A stretch of 64,000 bases of DNA from assembly GCA_021816765.1 (NCBI GenBank), contig JAKAXB010000004.1, positions 62,001-126,000 on the forward strand, written 5' to 3'. Below the pieces are notes generated by a model that was not told the DNA's origin, made no database searches, and saw only the letters and a list, made by a program, of their open reading frames with translations. The position numbers and the translations under genes were made by a program. Of the stretch, positions 1 through 7,935 are shown piece after piece (position 1 is the first letter of the stretch; each line of letters begins with the position of its first letter). The DNA comes from Natronospirales bacterium (GTDB lineage: Bacteria > Pseudomonadota > Gammaproteobacteria > Natronospirales > REEB76).

Positions 1-203
1 CCGCAAATCCAACAGGAGAGAACGACAAGGGCTTCAGTGCGCGGCATGTGTATCGTGGTGGTTATAAACAAAAGCACCATGACAATAATGGTCATCCAAG
101 TCATTTGCTGAAACGAGCGCAGAAAAAACAACCGCTTCCACCAGGGTTCCGCAAATTCCACTGGCTTTGTGCGATACGTTTGCTGTGCGTGGGTGTCTTG
201 CAA
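1..203. other. Window edge, no gene seen
   Basis: This stretch lies downstream of the minus-strand lipoprotein gene and is AT-richer than the rest of the window. I see no convincing reading frame, RNA or hairpin terminator. An open plus-strand frame starting at 48 runs into the antisense of the lipoprotein gene and looks like a shadow. Confidence 0.5.
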
Positions 204-1229
204 TCAGGGAACCCGCCTACGGTGCTGGGTCGGCGCCGGATCACCGCCGTTCTTGAGATAAGCCGCAAGCTGTGTTGCCTGTTTGGCGGCGGCGATGTCG
301 CCCAGCACCTTGTCTACTTGCGCCAGATTGTCCAAGTCACGCACCGAATGTGTGCGGTCGTACATTGACAACCGCACGTTGAGGGCACGCTGCAGCCAGT
401 CGCGTGCCGCATGCCAGTCCTGTTGCGCCATGAGCATGTCCGACCATTCTTCAAGAGTAGCGGCGATACCGGGGCGGTAATAGGCGGCGCGGTAAGTATT
501 CAGCGCGCTTGCATAAAGTGAAGCGGCTTGCAGGGTGTTGCCGCCCGCCCGCGCTGCCAGGGCTTCGAGCCGCTGATAGCGGGCATGGCTGAGCGCATCC
601 GTGTTGTGACCGAGGCTTGCCCCCAGTTTGCCCAGCCATTGGCTGGCGTCGGCTGATTTGAGGTCGAAGGCTGTCTGGGTGCGTGCAAACAGGGCGGCCT
701 GGCGAATGTCGGCGGGGGTGGCTGAGTTATTGAGCAGCGCGTCCAGCCCCGCGGCCGCTTGCCGGTTATCGCCTGCCTGCATGTCGGCATAGGTTTCAAG
801 CAAAGCCATGCGCGGTTCCAGCACGGCAAAGCCACCGTGCGCGGTAATCCTGCCGGCATCGCTGAGATAATCACGCGCGGCCGCGTATTCGCCCTGGCCG
901 AGAGCGCTGTCGGCGAGGTCAATCAGCGAATCCAGTTCGCCTGTACGAGCATCCACGCTGCGGTATTCGCCCAGTGTACGGCTGAAAAAGTTCCGCGCCT
1001 CCACGTAATTATCATTCCGGTAAGCCTGCATGCCGAGGGCCATGTTGCTGCGGGCATCCACCACCAACTGCGGCTGGCGCACGGGGCGGCTGCCGCAAGC
1101 CGTGAGCAGCAGTGCCAATATCACGCCAATGAAAATAGACAGATGGGAGTAGCCGTCCCGGCCGCGATTTCGGAGGGATTGTGGTAGGAACCATCGCTCC
1201 CACAATCGAATGCTGGTTATGTCAATCAT
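204..1229 (-). CDS. TPR-like lipoprotein of the MCE transporter operon
   Basis: Predicted 341-residue lipoprotein, last gene of a minus-strand operon after the MlaD-like gene, whose stop it overlaps by 8 nt. A lipobox LLTAC puts the acylated Cys at about residue 45, preceded by a hydrophobic stretch (residues 31-43). The rest is alpha-helical with alanine-rich TPR-like units (about 55-130 and 230-320). It is not a recognisable PqiC-type auxiliary lipoprotein. The N-terminal region of about 30 residues before the hydrophobic core is unusually long and is encoded by a copy of a dispersed repeat (1144-1204), so the true start is uncertain: no good ATG lies between the repeat and the lipobox. A role as a periplasmic accessory of the lipid transporter is inferred from position only. 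Confidence 0.7.
   Translation of the reverse strand: MIDITSIRLWERWFLPQSLRNRGRDGYSHLSIFIGVILALLLTACGSRPVRQPQLVVDARSNMALGMQAYRNDNYVEARNFFSRTLGEYRSVDARTGELDSLIDLADSALGQGEYAAARDYLSDAGRITAHGGFAVLEPRMALLETYADMQAGDNRQAAAGLDALLNNSATPADIRQAALFARTQTAFDLKSADASQWLGKLGASLGHNTDALSHARYQRLEALAARAGGNTLQAASLYASALNTYRAAYYRPGIAATLEEWSDMLMAQQDWHAARDWLQRALNVRLSMYDRTHSVRDLDNLAQVDKVLGDIAAAKQATQLAAYLKNGGDPAPTQHRRRVP
1144..1204. repeat. Dispersed repeat copy inside the lipoprotein 5' end
   Basis: A segment built around TAGCCGTCCCGGCCGCGAT, ended by GGGAG and CTCCCA inverted boxes. Related versions lie near 61267-61290, 63069-63095 and 63188-63218. Here it is read through as coding sequence at the start of the lipoprotein gene. 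Confidence 0.55.
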
Positions 1230-2232
1230 TGGGCGGGCGCACCGGTGTCAGGGTGCGTTTGGAAGGTTTGGGCACCGATGAGGATATGGGCCAGGTGTTC
1301 TGGATAGCCTGTAGAGTCTGGTCGGTGTCGTCGAGAATCTGGCGGGTGCGCACCACCATGTCCGGCAGTGCCTGCAATTGATAGTTCACCGTACCCATGG
1401 TGGTGTTGAGTTGTGTGACCAGCTTGCGGCTTTGGGCGATGAGCGCAGGAAGATCAGCGGATGCGGCGCTGGCATTGTCGAGCAGAGGCTGTATGGTCTT
1501 GAGGTTAGCCTGGGTTTCCCTGAGAGTGCCGGCCAGAGCCTGTATTGCGTTGGTGACGATAGCTGCGGTTTTCCTGTCATACAGCAGTTTGCCGGCGGCA
1601 CCCCGGCCGGAAGCCAGTTGGGTGCTGATGGCGTTGAGGTTGGTGCTTGCCACGGCAAGATTGTGCACCACGCTGCCCACTTCCTTGGGGTCGATCTGGC
1701 TGCTCACCGCGCCAATTTTGGCGAGCGTGACTTTCACATCCTGCAGTACCGGTACCACCTGCGCCATGATCTGGTTCAGCGACAGCGGTTCCGCCAGCGG
1801 GATGGTGGCGCCATTGGGGATGATGGGTTTGTCCGGTGAACCGGCGCTGATTTCGATGGTGGCGTTGCCCAGCAGCGACAGCTGGCTCAATTTCGCGCGG
1901 GAATCCTCGCGGATGAGCCGGTGATACTTCTCCAGGATCCTCATGGTGAGGGAAATACGATTGCCAGGTGTGATGCCGGTGGCGCTTACCGTGCCCACAT
2001 TGAGGCCCGATACCACTACGGGCGTACCGGTGTTGATGCCCTGGGCATTGTGAATGTAGGCGTGCAGGGTGAATTTACTTTCAAACAGGCGCGCAGTCTG
2101 CTGGTTGAACAACAGGGCGATGAACATCAGTGCGATGGCGATGAGCACAAACGCACCCACCAGCCGTTCGCGCGTCGTATAGGAGAGCCGGTGGATATAG
2201 TGCACCCGGTCCTGTGGATGGTTTTCGGGCAT
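1222..2232 (-). CDS. MlaD/MCE-family substrate-binding protein
   Basis: 336 residues. An N-terminal cytoplasmic segment is followed by one membrane helix (about residues 25-43) and a single MCE domain (about 48-135, with the typical GxPVVVSGLNVGTV-type strand). A long helical C-terminal part (about 150-320) may form the oligomeric channel or a coiled coil. Family knowledge: MCE proteins form hexameric rings in the periplasm that carry phospholipids for an MlaE/MlaF-type importer or exporter. The gene lies 13 nt behind the ATPase gene and overlaps the following lipoprotein gene, so the four genes form one operon. No MlaB (STAS) or MlaC gene is present here, so I do not assign the Mla name firmly. 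Confidence 0.88.
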   Translation of the reverse strand: MPENHPQDRVHYIHRLSYTTRERLVGAFVLIAIALMFIALLFNQQTARLFESKFTLHAYIHNAQGINTGTPVVVSGLNVGTVSATGITPGNRISLTMRILEKYHRLIREDSRAKLSQLSLLGNATIEISAGSPDKPIIPNGATIPLAEPLSLNQIMAQVVPVLQDVKVTLAKIGAVSSQIDPKEVGSVVHNLAVASTNLNAISTQLASGRGAAGKLLYDRKTAAIVTNAIQALAGTLRETQANLKTIQPLLDNASAASADLPALIAQSRKLVTQLNTTMGTVNYQLQALPDMVVRTRQILDDTDQTLQAIQNTWPISSSVPKPSKRTLTPVRPPND

Positions 2233-2245
2233 GCCGCTCTGTTCC

Positions 2246-2989
2246 CTACGCCGCCACGTCGAGGAAGGCGCGCACCTGTGGCAGCGGCGCTTTCATGAAT
2301 ACCTGCCAGCCGGAAAATCGCCACACGCCGTCGGCGTGAATGAATACAATGTCATCCGCATAATGTTTCACAAAACCCAGATGGTGCGTGGCCACAAAGA
2401 TCGTCATATTTCGCTCACGGGCGAGACGCCGGTAAATTTCCGCTTCCCGCCGGCGGTAAATATCATCCGCCATGTGAAATGGTTCGTCCAGAAACAGCAA
2501 TTGCGGTGACAACATGAGGCAGCGGGCAATGGCAAGCAATAAACACTGGTGTTGGCTCAGGTAGGCTGGCAGCACATCCGTGCTGCTCACATAACCCAGA
2601 AATTCCAGCGTCTCCTGCGCACGCATGCGAATTGCGTCGGGTGTGCCCAGGCGATGATAGAGCGCCGGCAGCATGACATTGTCGAGGGCATTCACCACCG
2701 ACAGCAGCGGTGCCCCCGCGGCGATAAAAGCGGCGCGACAGCGCAGCCGGCGCCAGGAGGGTGCGTCCAGAGTGCTGACGTCGGCATTGAGGATGTGCAG
2801 GCTGCCCGCCGCCGGCGCATCCACCCCGGCCAGAACACGCAGCCAGGTGGTTTTGCCACTCCCGCTCGGCCCCACCAGGCACACGATGCGTCCACGCAAT
2901 ACGTCCAGATCCAGACTGTGAGCACCCGCGGCGCCATCTGTGCCATAAGGACGCAGCCCTGCGGCGACGACGACCGTATCCGCACTCAC
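2246..2989 (-). CDS. ABC transporter ATPase, MlaF-like, degenerate signature
   Basis: 247 residues from a GTG that overlaps the permease stop (GTGA), which is better than a longer reading through the permease gene. Walker A GPSGSGKTT lies at about 40-48, Walker B LLFLDEP at 164-170 and the H-loop THH at about 202-204. The signature motif reads LSQHQ (144-148) instead of LSGGQ, which is unusual and may weaken ATP hydrolysis or alter dimer contacts. It would energise the MlaE-like permease at the inner membrane. Operon order: permease, ATPase, MCE protein, lipoprotein. Confidence 0.88.
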   Translation of the reverse strand: MSADTVVVAAGLRPYGTDGAAGAHSLDLDVLRGRIVCLVGPSGSGKTTWLRVLAGVDAPAAGSLHILNADVSTLDAPSWRRLRCRAAFIAAGAPLLSVVNALDNVMLPALYHRLGTPDAIRMRAQETLEFLGYVSSTDVLPAYLSQHQCLLLAIARCLMLSPQLLFLDEPFHMADDIYRRREAEIYRRLARERNMTIFVATHHLGFVKHYADDIVFIHADGVWRFSGWQVFMKAPLPQVRAFLDVAA

Positions 2990-3795
2990 TGTGAGAACAC
3001 GGCCAGCAAGCCGTCCACCATAAATACCAGTACCAGACTGGTGACGATGGCGCGCTGGGTCTGCTGTGGCAATTCCGTGGACGAGGCGCGCACGCGCAGG
3101 CCGTGAAAACACGCAGTGCTGGCGATAATGACGCCGAACAGCAGGTTCTTGAGCGCAAACACCACGAACTCCGAGGGTTCGGGGACTTCCGCCAGGCGCG
3201 CCAGCTGATGGGTGTACTGCACGGAAAAAATCATACCGTCGAGCAACACACCGCCGAACAGGGCGATAGCGGCGAAATAAATGGCAAGGGTGAATTGCGC
3301 CACCACCACACCAATGATGCGTGGCGTGACAAAGAATTCGTTCACATTGATGCCGAGCAGCATCAGCCCTTCCACTTCGCCGCGCAGTTTCATGGAACCC
3401 ATGTCCACAGCGATGGCGGAGCCGGAGCGGCCAATAAGCACAATCGCAGTGAGCAGCGGCGAAAGTTCCATACCGACGATGTCGGTGAGCATCGTTGCCA
3501 CGTCGTGCTCGCTGCCGAGCGCCTGTCCCAGGGACAGGATTTGCGAGGTGATGGACACACCCACGGCGATGGCGAGCAGACTGATAATAGGCAGCGCGTC
3601 CACACCGGTAAAGATGATCTGAGCAGTCAGTGTTTGCAGGGCGGCACGGTTGAAGAAACGCGCTCGTCCGCCCCATTCGCGTAGGGCGCGGATGATGAAA
3701 CCGGCAAGGTCCAGCAGATAGGCGCCGAGTGCAAGACTGCGCCGTCCCGTCCAACCGAGGACCGCGGTGAGCCTGCCGGTATCCGCGTCTGCCAT
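2986..3795 (-). CDS. MlaE-family ABC permease
   Basis: About 269 residues with five or so hydrophobic segments. It contains the MlaE core: an N-terminal amphipathic region, the GVDALPIISLLAIAVG segment and the conserved EVDG-type segment EVEGLMLLGIN. The ATG at 3795 is chosen because a purine-rich AGGGAAAGG precedes it; an earlier frame-open ATG at 3843 would add 16 residues of poor quality. It is the first gene of the lipid-transport operon. Family knowledge: MlaE homologues dimerise with two MlaF subunits and move glycerophospholipids between inner-membrane and periplasmic MCE rings. Confidence 0.88.
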   Translation of the reverse strand: MADADTGRLTAVLGWTGRRSLALGAYLLDLAGFIIRALREWGGRARFFNRAALQTLTAQIIFTGVDALPIISLLAIAVGVSITSQILSLGQALGSEHDVATMLTDIVGMELSPLLTAIVLIGRSGSAIAVDMGSMKLRGEVEGLMLLGINVNEFFVTPRIIGVVVAQFTLAIYFAAIALFGGVLLDGMIFSVQYTHQLARLAEVPEPSEFVVFALKNLLFGVIIASTACFHGLRVRASSTELPQQTQRAIVTSLVLVFMVDGLLAVFSQ

Positions 3796-3858
3796 GGGCC
3801 TACCTTTCCCTGAGCGGCAATAGCCTAGAAGAAGGCCGTACAACCTGCAATGACCCGG

Positions 3859-4542
3859 TCAGCGTTTCATGAACCCCAGGTTGTAAACCGCGTGACCCAG
3901 GCTCAGACCGCGACGCTCGAACTTGGTGGGCGGCCGCTCCGCCGGATGCGGGACGTAGCCGCCGCCGGACGCGGCATTGATAAAGTCGCTGCTTTGCGCC
4001 AGCACCGCCAGCATGTGCCCGGCATAGTCGGGCCAGTCGGTGGCGAGAAGAAAACGGCCGCCGGATTTCAGCTTGTACGCCACCAGGGCAACAAATTCCG
4101 GCTGCAGCAGGCGGCGCTTGTGATGGCGCTTCTTGGGCCAGGGATCGGGGAAATAGATCAGTACCGTGTCGAGGCTGGCATCCGGGACATTGTGATGCAG
4201 CACTTCTGCGGCGTCCGCACAAACCACGCGCACATTTTTGATCGGTTCTGCTTCGAGCGTCATGAGCAAGCGGCCGATGCCGGGGCGGTGCACCTCGACG
4301 CCGAGGAAATCCTCTTCAGGATGGGTACGCGCCAGTTCGGCGAGCGTTTCACCGTTGCCAAAACCTATTTCCAGCGTGCGTTTTGCGTTGCGGCCGAAAA
4401 TCCGGCTGAAATCAAACGCACCTTGCGCGGGATCGAGCCCGTATTTCGGCAGCAGCGTTTCCAGCGCGCGATTTTGTGCGGGCGTCCGGCGGCCTTCGCG
4501 GCGCACGAAACTGCGAATGCGGCGCGGTTCCGGTGGTGACAC
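3859..4542 (-). CDS. trmB: tRNA (guanine-N7-)-methyltransferase
   Basis: 227 residues from a GTG. The SAM-binding motif EIGFGNGE lies at about 58-65, the diagnostic YFPDPWPKKRHHKRR block at about 130-144, and the C-terminal TKFERRG motif is present. TrmB methylates G46 in the variable loop of tRNAs. It sits directly behind thiG, with 8 nt between the thiG stop and this GTG, in the common gammaproteobacterial order thiS-thiG-trmB. The open frame continues upstream of the GTG but that extension is unlike TrmB, so the start is approximate. Confidence 0.93.
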   Translation of the reverse strand: MSPPEPRRIRSFVRREGRRTPAQNRALETLLPKYGLDPAQGAFDFSRIFGRNAKRTLEIGFGNGETLAELARTHPEEDFLGVEVHRPGIGRLLMTLEAEPIKNVRVVCADAAEVLHHNVPDASLDTVLIYFPDPWPKKRHHKRRLLQPEFVALVAYKLKSGGRFLLATDWPDYAGHMLAVLAQSSDFINAASGGGYVPHPAERPPTKFERRGLSLGHAVYNLGFMKR

Positions 4543-4550
4543 TGGATGAG

Positions 4551-5360
4551 TCAGAAGAACAGCCCATCCACCGGAGAGGACGCCGATGCAAAGCGTTTTC
4601 TCGGGATGCGGCCAGCCATATATGCCTCGCGGCCCGCTTCCACGGCCTTCTTCATGGCCGCAGCCATGAGCAGTGGATTTTTTGCATGTGCCACGGCGGT
4701 GTTCATGAGCACGCCGTCGCAGCCCAACTCCATGGCGATGGCGGCATCGGAGGCGGTGCCGACGCCGGCGTCCACCAGGATCGGTACGCGCGCGTTCTCG
4801 ACGATGGTGAGGATGTTCCAGGGGTTGCGGATGCCGAGCCCGGAGCCGATGGGCGCGCCCAGCGGCATCACCGCCACGCAACCCAGTTCCTCAAGCCGTT
4901 TGGCGATGAGCGGATCGTCGGTGGTGTACACCATTACCTGAAAATTCTCCCGGATAAGTGTTTCCGCTGCCTTCAAGGTTTCGGTGACATTGGGGTAGAG
5001 CGTCTTCTCGTCCCCCAGCACTTCGAGTTTCACCAGGGGATGTCCGTCCAGCAGCTCGCGCGCAAGGTGGCAGGTGCGCACTGCGTCGTCCGCGTTATAA
5101 CAGCCGGCGGTGTTGGGCAAAATCGTATATTTGTGCGGCGGTAACACGTCCAGCAGATTAGGTTCATCCTTTTTCTGACCGACATTGGTACGGCGGATGG
5201 CGACGGTGACTATCTCTGCGCCGCTGGCTTCCACCGCGCGCCGGGTCTCGTCCAGGTCCTTATACTTTCCAGTGCCGATCAAAAGACGCGAACGATACCT
5301 GCGGCCGGCGACGATGAAAGTGTCGGTGCTGTCGGCTGGCTGTTTGCGTACGGTGTTCAT
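4551..5360 (-). CDS. thiG: Thiazole synthase ThiG
   Basis: 269 residues, family-typical length. ThiG condenses deoxyxylulose 5-phosphate, dehydroglycine and ThiS-thiocarboxylate sulfur to make the thiazole moiety of thiamine. Visible features are the LLIGTGKY start of the barrel, the Schiff-base lysine in VKLEV (about K111), the GAPIGSG phosphate loop and the [11 protein letters not shown] motif. It follows thiS in the same orientation after a 50 nt gap that contains a tandem heptamer repeat. No TPP riboswitch was recognised upstream of thiS. Confidence 0.96.
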   Translation of the reverse strand: MNTVRKQPADSTDTFIVAGRRYRSRLLIGTGKYKDLDETRRAVEASGAEIVTVAIRRTNVGQKKDEPNLLDVLPPHKYTILPNTAGCYNADDAVRTCHLARELLDGHPLVKLEVLGDEKTLYPNVTETLKAAETLIRENFQVMVYTTDDPLIAKRLEELGCVAVMPLGAPIGSGLGIRNPWNILTIVENARVPILVDAGVGTASDAAIAMELGCDGVLMNTAVAHAKNPLLMAAAMKKAVEAGREAYMAGRIPRKRFASASSPVDGLFF

Positions 5361-5373
5361 CTATACTCCTGCC

Positions 5374-5401
5374 TGCGTGCTGCGTGCTGCGTGCTGCGTG
5401 C
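5374..5401. repeat. Tandem heptamer, four copies, between thiS and thiG
   Basis: TGCGTGC is repeated four times without interruption in the short gap between the thiS stop and the thiG start. Such a tract can change copy number by slippage and so alter the spacing of the two translation units. Confidence 0.9.
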
Positions 5402-5410
5402 TGGGGTGTT

Positions 5411-5611
5411 TCAACCGCCGCCGATGGCGTGCACGATTTCCACCTTGTCGCCGGACTTGAAACGGTACTCGGCGTGGCTGCTGCGCGGCACGATTTCGCC
5501 GTTCACTTCCAGGGCGATGCGCTTGCCGGTGAGCTCCAGACGCTGGATGAGTTCCCGGGCATTCAAGGTCTCCGGGAATTCAGTGGGGGTTCCGTTCAGC
5601 AGAATCTGCAT
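5411..5611 (-). CDS. thiS: Sulfur carrier protein ThiS
   Basis: 66 residues, typical ThiS length, with a ubiquitin-like fold and a C-terminal HAIGGG tail whose last glycine is adenylated and thiocarboxylated. It begins at MQILLNG; the open frame continues upstream only because it is antisense to the tRNA-Gly gene. It delivers sulfur to ThiG, encoded next. The gene starts 90 nt from the divergent tRNA-Gly gene. Confidence 0.95.
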   Translation of the reverse strand: MQILLNGTPTEFPETLNARELIQRLELTGKRIALEVNGEIVPRSSHAEYRFKSGDKVEIVHAIGGG

Positions 5612-5701
5612 GGGATATCCGCGTTCCGACGTAATCCATTTTACACCCCGCCCGCCCCGCACTTTGACAGGCGCCGGCCCGCGGCTAGAATGGGAGTCCG
5701 C

Positions 5702-5775
5702 GCGGGTGTAGTTCAATGGTAGAACTGCAGCTTCCCAAGCTGCTAACGTGGGTTCGATTCCCATCACCCGCTCCA
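5702..5775 (+). tRNA. tRNA-Gly (anticodon CCC)
   Basis: Cloverleaf with acceptor stem GCGGGTG/CACCCGC, D-arm AGTTCAATGGTAGAAC, anticodon stem GCAGC/GCTGC around loop TTCCCAA (anticodon CCC), T-arm GTGGGTTCGATTCCCAT, and an encoded CCA at 5773-5775. It closely resembles the E. coli glyU type. Its last 16 bases plus one following G recur 136 nt downstream. Confidence 0.95.
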
Positions 5776-5776
5776 G
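5760..5776 (+). repeat. tRNA-Gly 3' end direct repeat, copy 1
   Basis: The 17-mer CCCATCACCCGCTCCAG formed by the end of tRNA-Gly and one following base. It is repeated exactly at 5896-5912. Confidence 0.85.
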
Positions 5777-5822
5777 GTGTGTTGCAATGGGGCGCATGGA
5801 ATCGTCCCTGATGGGTTGACCA

Positions 5823-5844
5823 GCCCAGCCTTCCCTGGCTGGGC
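5823..5844 (+). terminator. Possible tRNA-Gly terminator hairpin
   Basis: GCCCAGCC and GGCTGGGC form a perfect 8-bp stem with a 6-base loop, 48 nt after tRNA-Gly. There is no strong T-run after it, so it may be a transcript-end hairpin or part of the repeat tract. Confidence 0.4.
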
Positions 5845-5856
5845 GTTCGACCGGGT

Positions 5857-5877
5857 CGAAATGCCATCGGCATTTCG
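5857..5877. repeat. ATGCC/GGCAT hairpin repeat, copy 1
   Basis: CGAAATGCC-ATC-GGCATTTCG is a perfect inverted repeat, preceded by GTTCGACCGGGT. Related hairpins with a similar left flank are at 5990-6010 and 19248-19269. Confidence 0.7.
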
Positions 5878-5895
5878 ATGTAAGCACCGGTCTCA

Positions 5896-5912
5896 CCCAT
5901 CACCCGCTCCAG
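5896..5912 (+). repeat. tRNA-Gly 3' end direct repeat, copy 2
   Basis: Exact second copy of the 17-mer ending tRNA-Gly. A degenerate third version (CACCATCTGCCCGCGCCAG) follows the next hairpin near 6035-6053. No integrase gene lies between the copies. Confidence 0.85.
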
Positions 5913-6327
5913 TTCCCTGACGCTTACTCATGGAGCCGGCGTCGGTGGGTTCGCCCGCCAGCCATGTTTGGTATGACGCTCGGACCGGCCGGAATGCCGT
6001 GGGCATTCCGCTGATGCTGATAAGCTTCTGCCTTCACCATCTGCCCGCGCCAGGATTCCTCTGCTCATCCCAATCCAGTCCCAGCCCGCACAATAAGGAC
6101 GTATCTGGTCTATGCTCAGGGACAGAGCCGTTCCTTTGCGGCGTCTCCGGTGCGGTGCGGAGTTTCTGCACGCCAGTCTGTGCGCCAGTCCGGTGGTGCC
6201 TAGGGACACTGCCTGGATGTGAAAGGCAGCGCCAATCCCGGCCCGCGCGGCGCGGTCGCCGGGGGCTCGCGGACTCACTTGCCTGAGACGCCAGTACGAC
6301 TAGAATCATCACGGGCGCCTGATTAAC
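5913..6327. other. Non-coding hairpin/repeat tract
   Basis: Between the tRNA-Gly region and the GGDEF gene I see no credible gene. Open frames exist on both strands but have repeat-like composition. The tract holds the second ATGCC/GGCAT hairpin at 5990-6010. Confidence 0.6.
5990..6010. repeat. ATGCC/GGCAT hairpin repeat, copy 2
   Basis: CGGAATGCC-GTG-GGCATTCCG is a perfect 9-bp stem with a 3-base loop, preceded by GACGCTCGGACCGGC. That left flank nearly matches the flank of the copy at 19248. Confidence 0.75.
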
Positions 6328-7629
6328 ATGCAGACCATGATTACACCAGAAACCGGCACGCCGGAATCGGACGAGAAACAGGAAGTGGCCAGACTGCTGG
6401 TGCGGCGGTCGTTCCTGCCGCATTTCTCCCGGCAATTGAAGCAGCTGTTTCTGCAGTCCTATTCCCATCATAACCGTCTGCGCATGCGCATTACCCTGGC
6501 GCTGGGCCTGGTTATCTACCTGCTGTGCGGTGGGGGCGATATTCTCCTCGGACCCGTGCCAACGGGGGCGGCCGGGCTGATCGGCTATGGGTTCACTGCA
6601 TCCGTTATTGCGGGAGCACTGTGCGCGGTGTTCTGGGTGAAGCGCGATATCGTGATGCAGTTCGTCTATGCGGTTGCGGCGCTGGCGGCAGGTGCGGGCA
6701 CGGTATGGCTGGCGCATAACTCTCCGCCGGGCGCCGTTCTCATTTATAGCCTGGGCGTGGTGGTCATCCTGTTTTACATCTACGTCATTTCCGGCATGCG
6801 CATCGGTTACGCGCTGCCAAGCGCCTTGCTGGTGACAGGCCTGTATCTGGCCGACGTGTTCATGTATCACCCGTTATCCATGGCCGCCTGGCATATGATC
6901 ATTGTGCAACTGGCTGTCACCAACCTGGTCGGCGCCTACGCCGGCTATCGGCTTGAGAAAGAAGCGCGGCGCAGTTTCCTGGATGGCAGGATGGTGAGAC
7001 TGCTGAATAATGAAATGATCGAGCTGGTGGGCGTGGATGAGCTGACCGGGCTCGCCAATCGCCGGCGCATGGATGAGTTCTATGTGAATACTTGGAACCG
7101 GGCGCAACGTGACAAGGCGGAACTGGCGCTGTTACTTATTGACGTGGATTGCCTCACGCTCTTGAATGATCATCTCGGCCGTCACATCGGCGACATATGT
7201 CTGCGCAAGCTCGGGGCCGTTATCCAGCACTGCCGACGGCGTCCCGGCGATCTCGCCGCCCGTTACGAGGGTGGGAAATTCCTGGTGCTCCTGTACAGCT
7301 GTAACGAGCGGCATGCCAGGGTGATCGCGGAACGTCTGCGCCGGGATATTGAGAGCCTGAACCTGATGAACCCAGCGTCCACCGTAGGCTGGACGGTAAC
7401 CGTGAGTATCGGTGTGCATGCCGTGGTGCCCAGCCGTTCCCAGAGCTCCGTGAGCGCATTGGCCGCCGCGGATACGCTACTGTACATGGCAAAGCAACGC
7501 GGCCGCAATCAAGTGCTGAGTGATAATGCCGCGCTGTCAGGCAAAACGGCGAGGGCGAGCGCGGCGGCGGAGCCGCAGCCGGTATCGGATAAAACCGTGA
7601 TTCTGCCGCGGACCAATACCGCGCCCTAG
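6328..7629 (+). CDS. Membrane protein with degenerate GGDEF domain
   Basis: 433 residues: about six predicted membrane helices (residues about 50-210), a short linker, then a GGDEF-type domain (about 230-395) starting at DELTGLANRRR. The A-site motif that should read RYGGDEF is RYEGGKF, so the metal-binding and catalytic acidic residues are lost. The first metal Asp region reads LLIDVDCLTLLND instead of the usual DIDxFKxIND. Diguanylate cyclase activity is therefore doubtful and the protein may be a GTP or c-di-GMP sensor or a relic. A disordered, alanine-rich tail follows. The gene stands alone, and start codons at 6328 and 6337 are both possible. Confidence 0.85.
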   Translation: MQTMITPETGTPESDEKQEVARLLVRRSFLPHFSRQLKQLFLQSYSHHNRLRMRITLALGLVIYLLCGGGDILLGPVPTGAAGLIGYGFTASVIAGALCAVFWVKRDIVMQFVYAVAALAAGAGTVWLAHNSPPGAVLIYSLGVVVILFYIYVISGMRIGYALPSALLVTGLYLADVFMYHPLSMAAWHMIIVQLAVTNLVGAYAGYRLEKEARRSFLDGRMVRLLNNEMIELVGVDELTGLANRRRMDEFYVNTWNRAQRDKAELALLLIDVDCLTLLNDHLGRHIGDICLRKLGAVIQHCRRRPGDLAARYEGGKFLVLLYSCNERHARVIAERLRRDIESLNLMNPASTVGWTVTVSIGVHAVVPSRSQSSVSALAAADTLLYMAKQRGRNQVLSDNAALSGKTARASAAAEPQPVSDKTVILPRTNTAP

Positions 7630-7935
7630 CCCGCCATTCAGGCAGGCGCGTGCGGCTGCCCGGCCCATGCCCAAGGCAAGTCACGCTCGCCGCCACAGAA
7701 CGCGTTGCATTATCGTTCCATGACTCTTGTGTTCAGGCGCACCGGTCGGTGTGTAGCCGTGTTTCGGTGTTTCCGGCTCACCGGGCGCAGGCACTTTGCA
7801 TGCCTTTCCCAGTCTCATAGTTGAAAGTGTCCGTGCCCCGGGGGATGACTTCCCCTGGCCGGCAGTTCAAACTGTCGGCCCGAGCAAGTGTCAAACCCGG
7901 TTACACTTGAGCCAATTCGACAACAGGGGTCCGTC
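7630..7935. other. Intergenic region, no gene seen
   Basis: About 300 nt between the GGDEF gene and the AsmA-like gene. I see no convincing gene or terminator. It presumably carries the promoter of the AsmA-mutY group. Confidence 0.4.

Noticed and set aside
2246-3754. 502-codon reading of the ABC ATPase
   Set aside because: The first half is an out-of-frame reading of the permease gene; GTG 2989 in a GTGA overlap is the better start.
5760-5912. Prophage or integrative element at tRNA-Gly
   Set aside because: Although the tRNA end is duplicated, only 119 nt lie between the copies and no integrase is present; recorded as a repeat instead.
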